In this document: piece after piece, positions 7,613 to 16,861 of the stretch
Layout of the letters: each line of letters opens with the position of its first letter
Numbering within the stretch: position 1 is the stretch's first letter
NCBI GenBank assembly: GCA_023460955.1
Contig: JAEWOH010000018.1
Location: 145,280 to 209,279 of the forward strand
Direction of reading: 5' to 3'
Source of the DNA: Bacillota bacterium
GTDB lineage: Bacteria; Bacillota; Clostridia; Acetivibrionales; DSM-1351
DNA length: 64,000 bases
Translations under genes and position numbers: made by a program
The notes under the pieces: model-generated
What the model was told of the DNA's origin: nothing
Seen by the model: the letters and a program-made list of their open reading frames with translations, nothing else
Databases searched by the model: none

Positions 7613-9580
7613 ATGAAATTCAGGAAATTTGGCTGGTTGCTGGTTATTTCTCTTGCGTTGGCAGCAATATTTTCTACAACAGGCATTGCTGCCGAAGAAG
7701 ATAACCAAACTCTCAGAATACTATTTACCCACGATATGCACGATCATTTTCTTCCAAACAAAGCAGATATGGGTGGGAAAATAATTAATTCCGGAGGCTA
7801 CTCAAGATTGAAGTCTGCTATAGACGAAGCGAGACAGGCCTTTCCGGAATCGGTGCTGGTGGATGGAGGAGACTATTCAATGGGAGACTTGTTTCAAACA
7901 CTATTTTCCACTGAGGCCCCGGAACTTCGTATAATGGGGCTGTTGGGCTATGATGCGACCACCTTTGGAAACCACGAGTTTGATTTCAGGGACAGCGGAC
8001 TGACCAGACATTTATATGCAGCCAGAAATAGCGGAGAAAAGCTTCCTGAAATAGTAAACTCAAATATACAGTTCCCACCGGAAGACAAAATGTCCAAAGA
8101 TCTGCTGGATTTAAAAAATGCAATGACAGCCTTTGGAGTTAAGCCGTATACAATTTTGGAACGGAACGGACTTAAAATAGGCATATTCGGTTTGATCGGG
8201 AAAGATGCTGAAGATAGTGCGCCAATGACGAGCGTAGGCTTTCAAGATATAGTTTCAAGTGCTAAAAAGACTGTTCTTAAATTGAGAGAGCAGGAAAAGG
8301 TTGACCTGATTGTTTGCCTGTCTCATTCTGGAACTTCGAAGGATAAGTCTGAATCTGAGGATGAACAACTGGCTAACAAAGTTCCAGGTATAGATGTTAT
8401 TATTAGTGGTCATACCCATACAAGGCTTGATAAACCCATAATAGTTGGCAAAACAGTTATAGGCTCCTGCGGAGAATACGGCAATTACCTTGGAATTATT
8501 GATCTTGAACAAAAGACGGATAAATCCTTTTCCTTAAAAGCTTATCAACTGAAACCAATTTCCGAGGATATTAATTGCGATCCCGGGATAGCAAAAACCA
8601 TAGACAAATATAAAGAGGAAGTTCAACTAAGCTACCTTAATAATTTTAACCTGAAGTTTGATGACGTTTTAACGCAGTCACCTTTTAGTTTCATTCCTAC
8701 CGATAAAATCGGACAGAAACTTGAGGAAGAGCCTTTAGGAAATCTTATCTCCGATGGATATATGTATTCGGTGAAAAAGGCTGAGGGTGATTTCTATGAA
8801 CCTGTGGATGTTGCAGTTGTTGCGGCAGGAACTATGAGAGGGTCTCTGGTGAAAGGCCCGGTTACAGTTGAAGATGCGTTTATAGTTAGTTCACTTGGAA
8901 CAGGACCTGACGGTGTTTCAGGTTATCCGCTTATTTCTGTTTACCTTACCGGAAAAGAGCTCATGGACTTGTGCGAGGTTGATGCTTCAGTATCACCTAT
9001 AATGAGCAATGCACAGCTATATATGGCAGGCATGAGCTATACTATTAATCCGAACAGGATGATATTCAACAGGGTAACCGATGCACACCTTATAAAAGCT
9101 GACGGTTCAGTTGAGGAATTGAAGCAGAACAAACTTTATAGGGTGGTAACAGGGCTTTATAATGCTCAAATGTTGTCAGTTGTAGGTGAAAAGTCTTTTG
9201 GTCTGTTATCTATTGTGCCAAAAGATAAAAAAGGCAGGACAATAACAGATTTTGAGAAACAAATAATATATGATAATTCAAATCCAGCAAAAAATGAGGT
9301 TAAGGAATGGCTGGCAATAGCACAATACCTTAAAAGCTTTCCTGAAGTAAACGGTATAAGCCGGGTACCTGATTATTACAGCAAGCCACAGGGTAGAAAA
9401 ATCCTTGATAATGATAAAAGCCTTGAAGCCATTTTAGGAAGTCCTAACAAAGTAGCACTTAAAATTTATTTAATTTTATTTATTGTTGTTGTTATTTTTG
9501 CGGTTATTATTTATTTTATAGTACGTTTAGGAAAATATTTGCATAGAAATAGAAAAAGGAACGGCTTAATAAAGTTTTAA
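7613..9580 (+). CDS. Surface 5'-nucleotidase / UDP-sugar hydrolase-type metallophosphoesterase
   Basis: A 655-residue exported protein. A signal peptide (about 1-27) precedes a calcineurin-like phosphoesterase domain (30-270) with FTHDMHDHF, VDGGDYSMGD, GNHEFD, CLSHSG and ISGHTHT supplying the dinuclear metal ligands. The 5'-nucleotidase C-terminal domain (about 340-560) has EEPLGNLISDGYMYS and VAAGTMRGSL. A single membrane helix at about 615-640 followed by a basic tail (KYLHRNRKRN) anchors it to the membrane in place of an LPXTG motif. Such enzymes scavenge nucleotides or UDP-sugars outside the cell. The THDMHDH variant of the usual TNDxHG motif still keeps the ligand D and H. Confidence 0.9.
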   Translation: MKFRKFGWLLVISLALAAIFSTTGIAAEEDNQTLRILFTHDMHDHFLPNKADMGGKIINSGGYSRLKSAIDEARQAFPESVLVDGGDYSMGDLFQTLFSTEAPELRIMGLLGYDATTFGNHEFDFRDSGLTRHLYAARNSGEKLPEIVNSNIQFPPEDKMSKDLLDLKNAMTAFGVKPYTILERNGLKIGIFGLIGKDAEDSAPMTSVGFQDIVSSAKKTVLKLREQEKVDLIVCLSHSGTSKDKSESEDEQLANKVPGIDVIISGHTHTRLDKPIIVGKTVIGSCGEYGNYLGIIDLEQKTDKSFSLKAYQLKPISEDINCDPGIAKTIDKYKEEVQLSYLNNFNLKFDDVLTQSPFSFIPTDKIGQKLEEEPLGNLISDGYMYSVKKAEGDFYEPVDVAVVAAGTMRGSLVKGPVTVEDAFIVSSLGTGPDGVSGYPLISVYLTGKELMDLCEVDASVSPIMSNAQLYMAGMSYTINPNRMIFNRVTDAHLIKADGSVEELKQNKLYRVVTGLYNAQMLSVVGEKSFGLLSIVPKDKKGRTITDFEKQIIYDNSNPAKNEVKEWLAIAQYLKSFPEVNGISRVPDYYSKPQGRKILDNDKSLEAILGSPNKVALKIYLILFIVVVIFAVIIYFIVRLGKYLHRNRKRNGLIKF

Positions 9581-9626
9581 GTGATTTTCTACCTAACCCC
9601 AATAATTTTGATATTATTATCGGTCA

Positions 9627-9660
9627 AACCCTGTATAACAAGCGAATACAGGGTTTTTAT
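9627..9660 (+). terminator. Rho-independent terminator after the nucleotidase gene
   Basis: AAACCCTGTAT pairs with ATACAGGGTTT around a short loop, followed by T residues. Confidence 0.85.
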
Positions 9661-9733
9661 TATATGTAGTTTTGAGCATCAAATAGAAAATATTTATATA
9701 AAAAATATATTTGGAAAAAATTATATATACATC

Positions 9734-9824
9734 TTGACATGATATATCACAGCGTGATATATTATAAACACGATATATCACAACACGATATATTAAGCCT
9801 TGATATATCGGGCCGCGATATTTG
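9734..9824 (+). promoter_or_regulatory. PadR-operon promoter embedded in six 15-bp-phased GATATAT elements
   Basis: GATATAT-type heptamers start at 9741, 9756, 9772, 9787, 9802 and 9817 (last copy GATATTT), at spacings of 15, 16, 15, 15 and 15 bp. The following base alternates C, T, C, T, C. A TTGACA -35 (9734-9739) and a TATATT -10 (9758-9763, 18-bp spacer) overlap the first two copies. The array lies directly before the padR-like gene and is probably its cooperative autoregulatory operator. Confidence 0.7.
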
Positions 9825-9864
9825 AGATAATATTTAACACAATTTCTGTCAGAGGAGATGAAAT

Positions 9865-10206
9865 ATGAGGGAACAACTAAAAAAAACATATATGCCCATG
9901 ACAGAATCGGCTTATTATATACTGCTTTCACTAAAGGAACCCAGACACGGCTATGGAATAATACTGTATGTCAAGGAAATAACCAATGACCGGATTAGTC
10001 TGGGCGCAGGGACCATATACGGAACCTTGACAAAGTTTGAGAAGGACGGCTTGATAGAAACTGCCGGTGAAGAGGACAGGAGAAAGATATATAAGCTTAC
10101 TGAAGATGGACATTGGCTGCTGGATGAAGAACTGAAGCGGATTGATGAACTTTATAGGAACGGACACTGTATTTTGGAGGGTGGAAGAAATGATCAGGGT
10201 GTTTAA
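9865..10206 (+). CDS. PadR-family transcriptional regulator
   Basis: A 113-residue winged-helix repressor of the short PadR subfamily. The core MTESAYYILLSLKEPRHGYGI and the wing GAGTIYGTLTKFEKDGLIETAGEEDRRKIYKLTEDG are classic PadR features. The ATG start has GAGGAG upstream. The gene opens an operon with a DUF2812 membrane protein and an ABC-2 exporter, the usual genomic setting for PadR sensors of drugs or cell-envelope stress. Its 3' end overlaps the DUF2812 gene by 17 bp. A phased repeat array covers its promoter. Confidence 0.95.
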   Translation: MREQLKKTYMPMTESAYYILLSLKEPRHGYGIILYVKEITNDRISLGAGTIYGTLTKFEKDGLIETAGEEDRRKIYKLTEDGHWLLDEELKRIDELYRNGHCILEGGRNDQGV

Positions 10207-10717
10207 ATGGTGGTGGGCATGGAATTATGAAGAAATAGAAAACTGGCTGGAAAAGATGGAGGCAGGTGGCCTCAGGCTTGTAGAAACAAGATGCAAAGGT
10301 GTTTTCTTTTACTTTGAAAAGTGTCACCCTACTAATGCCAGATACTGTATTGATTATCAGACAAAACTTACGCCCGAGTATCTGACAATCACTCATGACG
10401 ACGGATGGAAACTGCATCAGATAGGAATGGGTTGGTATATATTGAGAAAGGAATACAAGGATGAGAGACCTGAACTCTACACTGATTTTGAAGGCCTTAT
10501 TGCCAGAAATAAATCACTGCTGACTATGTTTTTTGTTCTTGCCATCATTGAAGCAATTTGCCTTGGAAATTTAATATTAAACGTCTATAATTATCCAAGC
10601 CCGGTACTTATAGCTTATACTTCCATATTTGGTGCGGTGATTGTTGCTTTTTTAACATTCATAATTACAAACCTTCTTCTTCAGATAACCAAATTTAAAA
10701 ATAAGACCAGCAAATAA
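10190..10717 (+). CDS. DUF2812 domain membrane protein
   Basis: Start chosen at ATG 10190, which has GGAGGG about nine bases upstream and matches the family N-terminus MIRVFKWWWAWNYEEIENWL; the longer frame from 10142 only extends into padR. The 175-residue protein has a cytoplasmic DUF2812 domain (1-110) with RCIDYQ-like and DDGWKLHQIGMGWYILR segments, then two membrane helices (about 115-135 and 142-168). DUF2812 proteins almost always accompany PadR regulators and are thought to act with them, perhaps as membrane-side antagonists. That role is not established. Confidence 0.88.
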   Translation: MIRVFKWWWAWNYEEIENWLEKMEAGGLRLVETRCKGVFFYFEKCHPTNARYCIDYQTKLTPEYLTITHDDGWKLHQIGMGWYILRKEYKDERPELYTDFEGLIARNKSLLTMFFVLAIIEAICLGNLILNVYNYPSPVLIAYTSIFGAVIVAFLTFIITNLLLQITKFKNKTSK

Positions 10718-10766
10718 TAAGTATAGGTGATATAAGTAGAGCAAAAAAAGCTAAGCAAATAATAAG
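10709..10766 (+). repeat. Direct repeat AGCAAATAATAAG in the padR-operon spacer
   Basis: The 13-mer AGCAAATAATAAG occurs at 10709-10721 and again at 10754-10766. An AGGTGATATA copy (from 10726) also recurs as the ribosome site of the next gene (from 10846). This suggests a small local duplication between DUF2812 and the ABC ATPase gene. Confidence 0.5.
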
Positions 10767-10856
10767 AACAGCAAATAACATGAACAGGACATTTAATCAG
10801 AATCCATCGTGAAGCATAACAATGCAGCACGAAAAAATATTTAAGAGGTGATATAC

Positions 10857-11753
10857 TTGAGTTTAAGCGTCGAAAATGTCTCCAAGAGTTTTGGAGAAAA
10901 ACTTGTGGTTGATAATATAAGCTTTGAGGCAAAGGAACCGGGTGTTTTTGGTTTGCTTGGTACAAACGGTGCCGGAAAAACAACCACAATCAGAATGATA
11001 CTGAATATTGTAAAAAAGGATAGCGGGGCTATCAAATGGAATAACAAGCCTGTGACAGAGCAAATAAAAAGCTTTGGCTATCTTCCGGAAGAAAGAGGGC
11101 TGTACCCGAAAGTAAAGATATCCGAACAACTTATGTATTTTGCAAAACTCAGAGGAGTTAATCCTCAGAAAGCAAAGAAGGATATTGATTTTTGGCTTGA
11201 AAGGCTGGAAGCAACTCAATACATAAACATGCCGGCCGAAAAACTGTCAAAAGGAAATCAGCAGAAAATTCAGTTTATTGCATCTATAATTCACGATCCG
11301 GAGCTGGTTTTTATGGATGAACCTTTCAGCGGTCTTGATCCGGTAAATACAGATCTATTTAAAAGCGTAATATACGAACTGATAGATAAAAAGAAAATAA
11401 TAATTATGTCCAGCCACCAAATGGCAACAGTTGAAGAATTCTGTAAGGATATTGTATTACTGAAAAACGGAAATACAGTTTTAAAGGGCAATCTGAAAGA
11501 AATAAAGCACAGCTACGGAAGAACAAATCTTGTAATAAAATGTGAAGGAAATATTCCCGAGTTGGCTGCACAAGAGAATATCAGGGAATACAAGCAGAAC
11601 GCAGAAAGCTTTGAATTCAAAATTAAAAGTGAAGAACAGGCCTACAGATTGCTGGAAAAAATCTTAAGTCAGAGGCTGTTGCTAGATAAGTTCGAAATTA
11701 GGGAACCTTCATTGCATGAAATATTTATTGAAAAGATGGGGGAAGCAAAATGA
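10857..11753 (+). CDS. ABC-2 exporter ATP-binding protein (NatA-like)
   Basis: Start chosen at TTG 10857 because AGAGGTG ends seven bases upstream; the GTG at 10848 is part of the ribosome site. The 298-residue ATPase has Walker A GTNGAGKTT, Q-loop region GYLPEERGLYP, signature LSKGNQQKIQ, Walker B LVFMDEPFSGLD and switch H in IIMSSHQM. The C-terminal ~80 residues form a DUF4162-like domain. The EERGLYP and KGNQQK variants are typical of NatA/YhaQ-type sodium or drug exporters. It overlaps its permease by 4 bp. Confidence 0.92.
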   Translation: MSLSVENVSKSFGEKLVVDNISFEAKEPGVFGLLGTNGAGKTTTIRMILNIVKKDSGAIKWNNKPVTEQIKSFGYLPEERGLYPKVKISEQLMYFAKLRGVNPQKAKKDIDFWLERLEATQYINMPAEKLSKGNQQKIQFIASIIHDPELVFMDEPFSGLDPVNTDLFKSVIYELIDKKKIIIMSSHQMATVEEFCKDIVLLKNGNTVLKGNLKEIKHSYGRTNLVIKCEGNIPELAAQENIREYKQNAESFEFKIKSEEQAYRLLEKILSQRLLLDKFEIREPSLHEIFIEKMGEAK

Positions 11754-13033
11754 GAGATTTTTTAGAAGTTTTTAAATATACCTTTAAAGAAAATATCAGA
11801 AAAAAGTCATTTATTATTTCAACAGTCGTTATTTTAGTATTTATAGTGGCAGCTATGGTAATTCCGGCAATTGTCACCGATTCAAAGGCAGCTGATGGGA
11901 CAAATGGTGAAGGACAAAAGGCTGCCATATCAAATGAAAACAAAAGTAGCCTATACCTTTTAGACAAAAGCGGAGTTTATACTGATAAACTTGATGAACT
12001 TCAAAAACAGTTTATGGATTACAATGTTAAGCCTTTGTCAGAGGATAAGCTGGAAAGTACAAAAAAAGAGATTAAGCAAGAAGGAAAAGACTATCTGGTG
12101 GTTGTTGAAGAACAGGCTTCTACCTTGAAGCTGGACTATTTTACACAACAGTATATGGAAGGTCCTGATCCTGATAGAATAAACAGAGTCTTTAAAAGCA
12201 TTTACTCAACAAAGCTGCTGCAGTCTGAAAAGGTTTCTGACGACGTTATTACCAAAGCCCTGGGCGATTTAAATATAAATGTCAATGCTCTTGGCAAAAG
12301 CAAGCTTGGCGGTTACATCAGCAGTATTGCAATAACAATAATTCTTTTCTTTGCAGTATATTTCTATGGTTATGGTGTTTCGATGTCTGTAGCCTCTGAA
12401 AAAACCTCCCGTGTAATGGAACTCCTTGTAACTTCGGTTAAGCCATCAAAAATTATCCTCGGTAAGACTGCAGGAATGGGGTTGATAGGACTTATACAAA
12501 TGGCTGCGATTCTGATTGTAGGAGCTGTAACTTATATTGCAGTTTTCCCTGATAAATTCACTATTGACGGTATGCCTATTGAGTTTTCAGGTTTTACACC
12601 ATTAAGTATGATATTGATAATAATCTACTTCATCCTTGGCTATACGCTATACGCTTTGATGAATGCTGTTGTAGGAGCAACGGTCAGTAAGGCTGAAGAT
12701 GTTCAGTCAGCCATGATGCCAATGTCCTTTATAGCAATAATATCTTTCTATTTCTCGTATGGAACCTTTGCTATACCAGATAGTTCAATGGCAATGGTAG
12801 CATCATTAATACCTTTTACAGCACCATTTTCAATTCCATCAAGACTTATGGGGACAGATGTTCCACTCTGGCAAATCGGTTTATCCCTACTTATACTGGT
12901 TGCGTCGATTTGGCTGATTGGTACACTTTCAATAAAACTTTATTCGTATGCTGTGTTGCATTACGGTGATAGACTCAAAATTGGAAAATTATTTGAAATG
13001 TCAAAAGGAGAGAAATCATATGAAAAAGCTTAA
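11750..13033 (+). CDS. ABC-2 type permease (NatB/YhaP-like)
   Basis: A 427-residue permease. One N-terminal helix (about 22-42), a large extracytoplasmic domain (about 43-180), then five to six helices (about 185-405). SVASEKTSRVMELLVTSVKPSKIILGKTAGMG is the characteristic ABC-2 (NatB) coupling segment. It pairs with the ATPase encoded just upstream, and the two form an exporter whose substrate (ions, peptide or drug) cannot be read from sequence. Its 3' end overlaps a small membrane-protein gene by 14 bp. Confidence 0.92.
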   Translation: MRDFLEVFKYTFKENIRKKSFIISTVVILVFIVAAMVIPAIVTDSKAADGTNGEGQKAAISNENKSSLYLLDKSGVYTDKLDELQKQFMDYNVKPLSEDKLESTKKEIKQEGKDYLVVVEEQASTLKLDYFTQQYMEGPDPDRINRVFKSIYSTKLLQSEKVSDDVITKALGDLNINVNALGKSKLGGYISSIAITIILFFAVYFYGYGVSMSVASEKTSRVMELLVTSVKPSKIILGKTAGMGLIGLIQMAAILIVGAVTYIAVFPDKFTIDGMPIEFSGFTPLSMILIIIYFILGYTLYALMNAVVGATVSKAEDVQSAMMPMSFIAIISFYFSYGTFAIPDSSMAMVASLIPFTAPFSIPSRLMGTDVPLWQIGLSLLILVASIWLIGTLSIKLYSYAVLHYGDRLKIGKLFEMSKGEKSYEKA

Positions 13034-13235
13034 TATTTATCATACGCTGGGTTTACTTTGTATTAGTGTGTTTTTGGCTTCAAGTCGCGTAAGTTTTATG
13101 CCGGAATTTATTAAAGGCTGTCTGGCGGGAACGGGTATATTCCTGACTTTAATAGGAGTATATGCGTACAATCACGATATTTCTAAACTAAAGAAATGGA
13201 AAATCAAATTACTTAAATCATTCAGCGCAAAATAA
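13020..13235 (+). CDS. Small two-helix membrane protein coupled to the ABC exporter
   Basis: Start chosen at ATG 13020 with AAGGAGAG upstream inside the permease gene; the longer frame from 12948 is out-of-frame permease sequence. The 71-residue product has two hydrophobic segments (about 7-20 and 27-46) and a strongly basic C-terminus (KLKKWKIKLLKSF). Translational overlap with the permease and a terminator right after it make it the last gene of the padR operon. It is possibly an accessory subunit of the exporter. I do not recognise a family. Confidence 0.7.
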   Translation: MKKLNIYHTLGLLCISVFLASSRVSFMPEFIKGCLAGTGIFLTLIGVYAYNHDISKLKKWKIKLLKSFSAK

Positions 13236-13236
13236 A

Positions 13237-13270
13237 ATTGAGAGGATGAAAATCCTCTCAATAATTTTAT
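13237..13270 (+). terminator. Terminator of the PadR/ABC exporter operon
   Basis: ATTGAGAGGAT pairs with ATCCTCTCAAT around GAAA, followed by an AT-rich tail ending in TTTTAT. Confidence 0.8.
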
Positions 13271-13403
13271 GTCTACTAGTTCTCATGCTTGAAATATACT
13301 ATATTGTCTGGGTTAAATAATGAAATAGTTTGGTAAATTATGTCCCCTCACTAAAGCAATTGGAATATGATGATATTGCGAACAGTTTATTTAGGAGGAG
13401 CTA

Positions 13404-14453
13404 ATGTACTATCCAATTAAGTTTATTCCAGTTTATAAAAACTATATATGGGGCGGAAGGTACTTTGAAAGGTTTGGCAGAGAACTGCCGGAAGGGAAAC
13501 TGGCTGAAAGCTGGGAGCTCTCCTGTCATAAAAATGGAGTGAGTACAGCTGCTAATGGTAGTTTTCAGGGACAGCTGCTCACAGACATCGTGAAAACCGA
13601 TCCGCTTAATATACTGGGGAAGAATTTTCCTGCAGGATGTCAGGAAGTACCCCTTCTGATAAAATTAATTGATGCAAATGAAAATCTTTCAGTTCAAGTT
13701 CACCCGGATGACAACTATGCTGCAGTCTTTGAAGGCGGGATAGGAAAAAATGAGATATGGTATATTATGGATGCCCACCCAGGAGCCAAGCTGGTGACAG
13801 GCCTTAAACCGGGCGTCACCAGGGAGGCTTTCTTACAATCGATACAGGAAGGCCGTATAGAAGAATGCCTTCAGAAGGTGGAAGTACAGTCCGGGGATGT
13901 TATACACATACCCTGCGGCCAGCTTCATTCTATTGGCGCCGGTATAGTTGTGGCTGAAATTCAGCAGACTTCGGACATAACCTACAGAATATTCGATTAC
14001 AACAGAGTGGACGGCAGTGGGATGAGAAGACCTCTGCACATTGATAAAGCTCTTTCGGTCGTCGATTTTAACAGAGCTGTCTGCCAAACAAAAATACCTG
14101 GAGTTGAAATCACCCTAGACGATGCTGGAACAAAAACAGTATATCTTGCAAACAGTTTTTTTGCACTTGAGAAGTATTATTTAGATGGCAATACTTCTGA
14201 GACAACGGACGGCAGTAAATTTTATGTCTATTTATGTCTTGAAGGAAAAGGAAAAGTGCTATCGGATGAAATGGATGTGGACTTTACGGCCGGAGAAACG
14301 TTTCTGATTCCTGCGTCAATGGGAGATTACACACTAAAGGGTAGATTTACGGCACTGAAAACCTATGTGCCCGACTTAAGAGCCGATATAATCGGAAGCA
14401 TGAGGGAGGCGGGGTGCTCAAACGAGCAGATACTCACAATATTAAGCCGGTGA
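13404..14453 (+). CDS. manA: Mannose-6-phosphate isomerase, class I
   Basis: A 349-residue cupin-fold, zinc-dependent enzyme interconverting mannose-6-phosphate and fructose-6-phosphate. Family marks are PVYKNYIWGGRYF at the N-terminus, the metal ligands in SVQVHPDDNYA (Q and H) and KNEIWYI (E), and the later H in HIPCGQLHSIGAG. EIQQTSDITYRIFDYNR is the highly conserved active-site segment. Length fits Bacillus-type ManA. The ATG start has AGGAGGAG upstream. It is a single gene with no sugar-transport neighbour, so it probably serves general mannose or nucleotide-sugar metabolism. Confidence 0.94.
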   Translation: MYYPIKFIPVYKNYIWGGRYFERFGRELPEGKLAESWELSCHKNGVSTAANGSFQGQLLTDIVKTDPLNILGKNFPAGCQEVPLLIKLIDANENLSVQVHPDDNYAAVFEGGIGKNEIWYIMDAHPGAKLVTGLKPGVTREAFLQSIQEGRIEECLQKVEVQSGDVIHIPCGQLHSIGAGIVVAEIQQTSDITYRIFDYNRVDGSGMRRPLHIDKALSVVDFNRAVCQTKIPGVEITLDDAGTKTVYLANSFFALEKYYLDGNTSETTDGSKFYVYLCLEGKGKVLSDEMDVDFTAGETFLIPASMGDYTLKGRFTALKTYVPDLRADIIGSMREAGCSNEQILTILSR

Positions 14454-14565
14454 TGTTAATATTTTCTACACAGATAATAGTATTTGTTGGTAAAATTTAT
14501 GATAAAATCTAAGTAAAATACAAAAGACTCATATATTATTAAAAACTTTGGTAGCGGAGGAAAGA

Positions 14566-15270
14566 ATGATAACAATAAACAATTTGACAAAGAACTATAA
14601 AAAGTTCAAAGCGGTTGACGGTATTTCACTGACCGCAAAGCCGGGAGAAATAACAATTCTTTTGGGACCCAACGGCGCTGGAAAATCAACAACGATAAAG
14701 AGTATAGCCGGATTGCTTAAATTTGAAGGAGAGATAACTATTTGCGGATACCAGAATAAAACGGTTGATGCAAAAAAAATATTCGGATATATACCCGAAA
14801 CTCCGTCATTGTATGATTTTCTGACCCCCTGGGAGCATGCACAGTTCATTGCAAAGGCATATAAGCTTGATGATACGTGGGAACAAAAAATAAAGGAAAT
14901 TTTTGAACGTCTTGAAATATACGATAAAAAAGATAAATATGTGCGTGAACTTTCAAAAGGTATGACGCAAAAACTAAGTATTGCAATTGCTCTTATGATT
15001 GACCCTGAAGCAGTCCTTTTTGACGAACCGCTGGTAGGCTTAGACCCCAAGGCTATAAATGAGGTCCTGAAAATATTTAAGGAGCTTAAGGCAGAAGGGA
15101 AAAGCGTTCTGGTCAGCACTCATATTATAGATACCATTGATGAAGTTTGGGATAGGGCCTATATAATGAATCAAGGTAAAATTATCAGTGATATCTCAAA
15201 AGAACAATTGGAGGGGCGCGATCTAAAAACCATGTTCTTTGAACTCACGGAAGGAGAAACAAAAGAATGA
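14566..15270 (+). CDS. ABC transporter ATP-binding protein
   Basis: Start chosen at ATG 14566, five bases after GGAGG; the in-frame TTG at 14548 lies before the ribosome site. A 234-residue ATPase with Walker A LGPNGAGKST, GYIPETPSLYDFLT at the Q-loop, signature LSKGMTQKLS, Walker B AVLFDEPLVGLD and switch H in LVSTHIIDT. It overlaps the following permease by 4 bp, so they form a two-component ABC exporter. Best matches by eye are YxlF/EcsA-like ATPases of exporters. The substrate is unknown. Confidence 0.92.
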   Translation: MITINNLTKNYKKFKAVDGISLTAKPGEITILLGPNGAGKSTTIKSIAGLLKFEGEITICGYQNKTVDAKKIFGYIPETPSLYDFLTPWEHAQFIAKAYKLDDTWEQKIKEIFERLEIYDKKDKYVRELSKGMTQKLSIAIALMIDPEAVLFDEPLVGLDPKAINEVLKIFKELKAEGKSVLVSTHIIDTIDEVWDRAYIMNQGKIISDISKEQLEGRDLKTMFFELTEGETKE

Positions 15271-16823
15271 AGGCAATAATGTTTTTGATACGTAAAGCAT
15301 ACACCAACAAGCTGAAACGTGCCTTCTCGAGCGTGTTGTCGACAATAATTACAATACTTGCCACAGCGGGTCTTGTTTTTACTTTTGTAATGGCATTTAA
15401 TATCAAAAGATCTGTAATGTCAGGCACAGGAGCGGAAACTATTCTTGCGGGAATTGTTCTGGTTTTAGGTCTGTTACTCTATAACACTTTCCTATCGAGA
15501 GACAATGGAATATTAACGATGGCCGATGCTACATATTTGTTTACGGGACCTTTTGAGAAAAGAACCGTTTTAGCCTATATACTTATCTCAACTGCTCCTG
15601 GGGCTGTATTGACAGGTTTTTTCATGACCTTCTACCTGCCTTATCTTTTAGGTCCAGCCCTAACTGTGTCTAAATTTATTATTGTATTATTAATTATAAG
15701 TCTTATGTTTGGCTGCATATATTTATCCTATTACTATATATATATTGTTGATACAGAAAAAACTGGGTTCAAGAAAAAAGCAAAATACGTATTTTTCATA
15801 TTTGCAGGAATACTTGCAGCAGCTTTTCTCATTGTGGTAGCTGCCAGCGGACTGAGTATTAAAGTCGCAGGAGAGAGATTCTTTACCAATTGGTGGTATA
15901 ATTTTGTACCTCTGTTCGGATGGACAAAATGGGCTATCAGTTCAGTGCTTGCCGGCAATTTAGTTTCGGGTCTTCTCCCGGCGGCAGGACTACTTGTGTT
16001 GGCGAATTCCGCTTTGGTTCTCGCTCTATATAACGTGAAAGCGGATTTCTATGAGAAAACTCTTGAGGACTCTATAAATCTGCAGAAATTAATGCAGGAT
16101 GTTAAGGAAAATGGAAGCGCCGATGCCCGTTCAGTAGCAAAATTAAAGAACAAAGCTTTCTCTGTAAGATATTATGGGGGTGCTGCTGCAATATTTTCCC
16201 GTCAGATGCTTGAAACCAAAAAAGTGAGTTTGATGACTAATTTTAGAGAAACTTTTTTGGGCTTAATTTATATTGTAATAGGAAAGGTATTCGGACTTGA
16301 ATTCAGTTTTGTGTTTACAATGCTGGCCTTCGGAGCTCTGTCAATGTCACTCAGCGATTCCTGGCACAGGGATTTCAAGAAGCCTTATGTATTCCTTATA
16401 CCTGCAGGCTCCTTCCAAAAAGTCATTTTTTCTGTACTGCCGGGTTTAATAAAATCAATTATAAACGGAAGTATCTCAATGATAATAGGCGCACTGGCAT
16501 ATCAGATTGATTTTAGAACTATTCTGTCATACGTAATAATTTTTATAAGCTTTTCAACACTATTTGTATTTGCGGAGGTCTTTACTTACAGAATTATCGG
16601 ATCGGGAGCAAGTGCTATGGCAATATCCTTCATCCGAATGTTCTTTGTAATAGCAACTTGCATACCTGCAATAGTGGTTTTAGTTTTATTAATGGTTTTG
16701 CTTCATCAGACACCCGATATGCTTCTGATCGCCCTGTGCCTGCTGGGGACGAATCTTTTATCAAGTGCTTTGCTGGCTGTCCTGAGCAGAGGAATATTTG
16801 AAAAGAGCGAGCTTATGGCTTAG
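15267..16823 (+). CDS. ABC exporter membrane protein (PF16962-like)
   Basis: A 518-residue polytopic protein with about eleven to twelve hydrophobic segments. The N-terminus FLIRKAYTNKLKRAF and the LTMADATYLFTGPFEKRTVLAYIL segment resemble the putative ABC-exporter family (PF16962), which pairs with EcsA-like ATPases. A charged cytoplasmic loop (about 258-300) divides it in two halves. Translational coupling to the ATPase upstream supports a dedicated exporter. Transport substrate and direction are inferred from family only. Confidence 0.85.
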   Translation: MKAIMFLIRKAYTNKLKRAFSSVLSTIITILATAGLVFTFVMAFNIKRSVMSGTGAETILAGIVLVLGLLLYNTFLSRDNGILTMADATYLFTGPFEKRTVLAYILISTAPGAVLTGFFMTFYLPYLLGPALTVSKFIIVLLIISLMFGCIYLSYYYIYIVDTEKTGFKKKAKYVFFIFAGILAAAFLIVVAASGLSIKVAGERFFTNWWYNFVPLFGWTKWAISSVLAGNLVSGLLPAAGLLVLANSALVLALYNVKADFYEKTLEDSINLQKLMQDVKENGSADARSVAKLKNKAFSVRYYGGAAAIFSRQMLETKKVSLMTNFRETFLGLIYIVIGKVFGLEFSFVFTMLAFGALSMSLSDSWHRDFKKPYVFLIPAGSFQKVIFSVLPGLIKSIINGSISMIIGALAYQIDFRTILSYVIIFISFSTLFVFAEVFTYRIIGSGASAMAISFIRMFFVIATCIPAIVVLVLLMVLLHQTPDMLLIALCLLGTNLLSSALLAVLSRGIFEKSELMA

Positions 16824-16861
16824 TTTAAATAAAAATAAAATTCAGTGGTTCGGAGGTTGCT

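Noticed and set aside
10142..10189. Longer DUF2812 frame beginning at TTG 10142
   Set aside because: It overlaps padR extensively without a ribosome site; ATG 10190 has GGAGGG and the family N-terminus.
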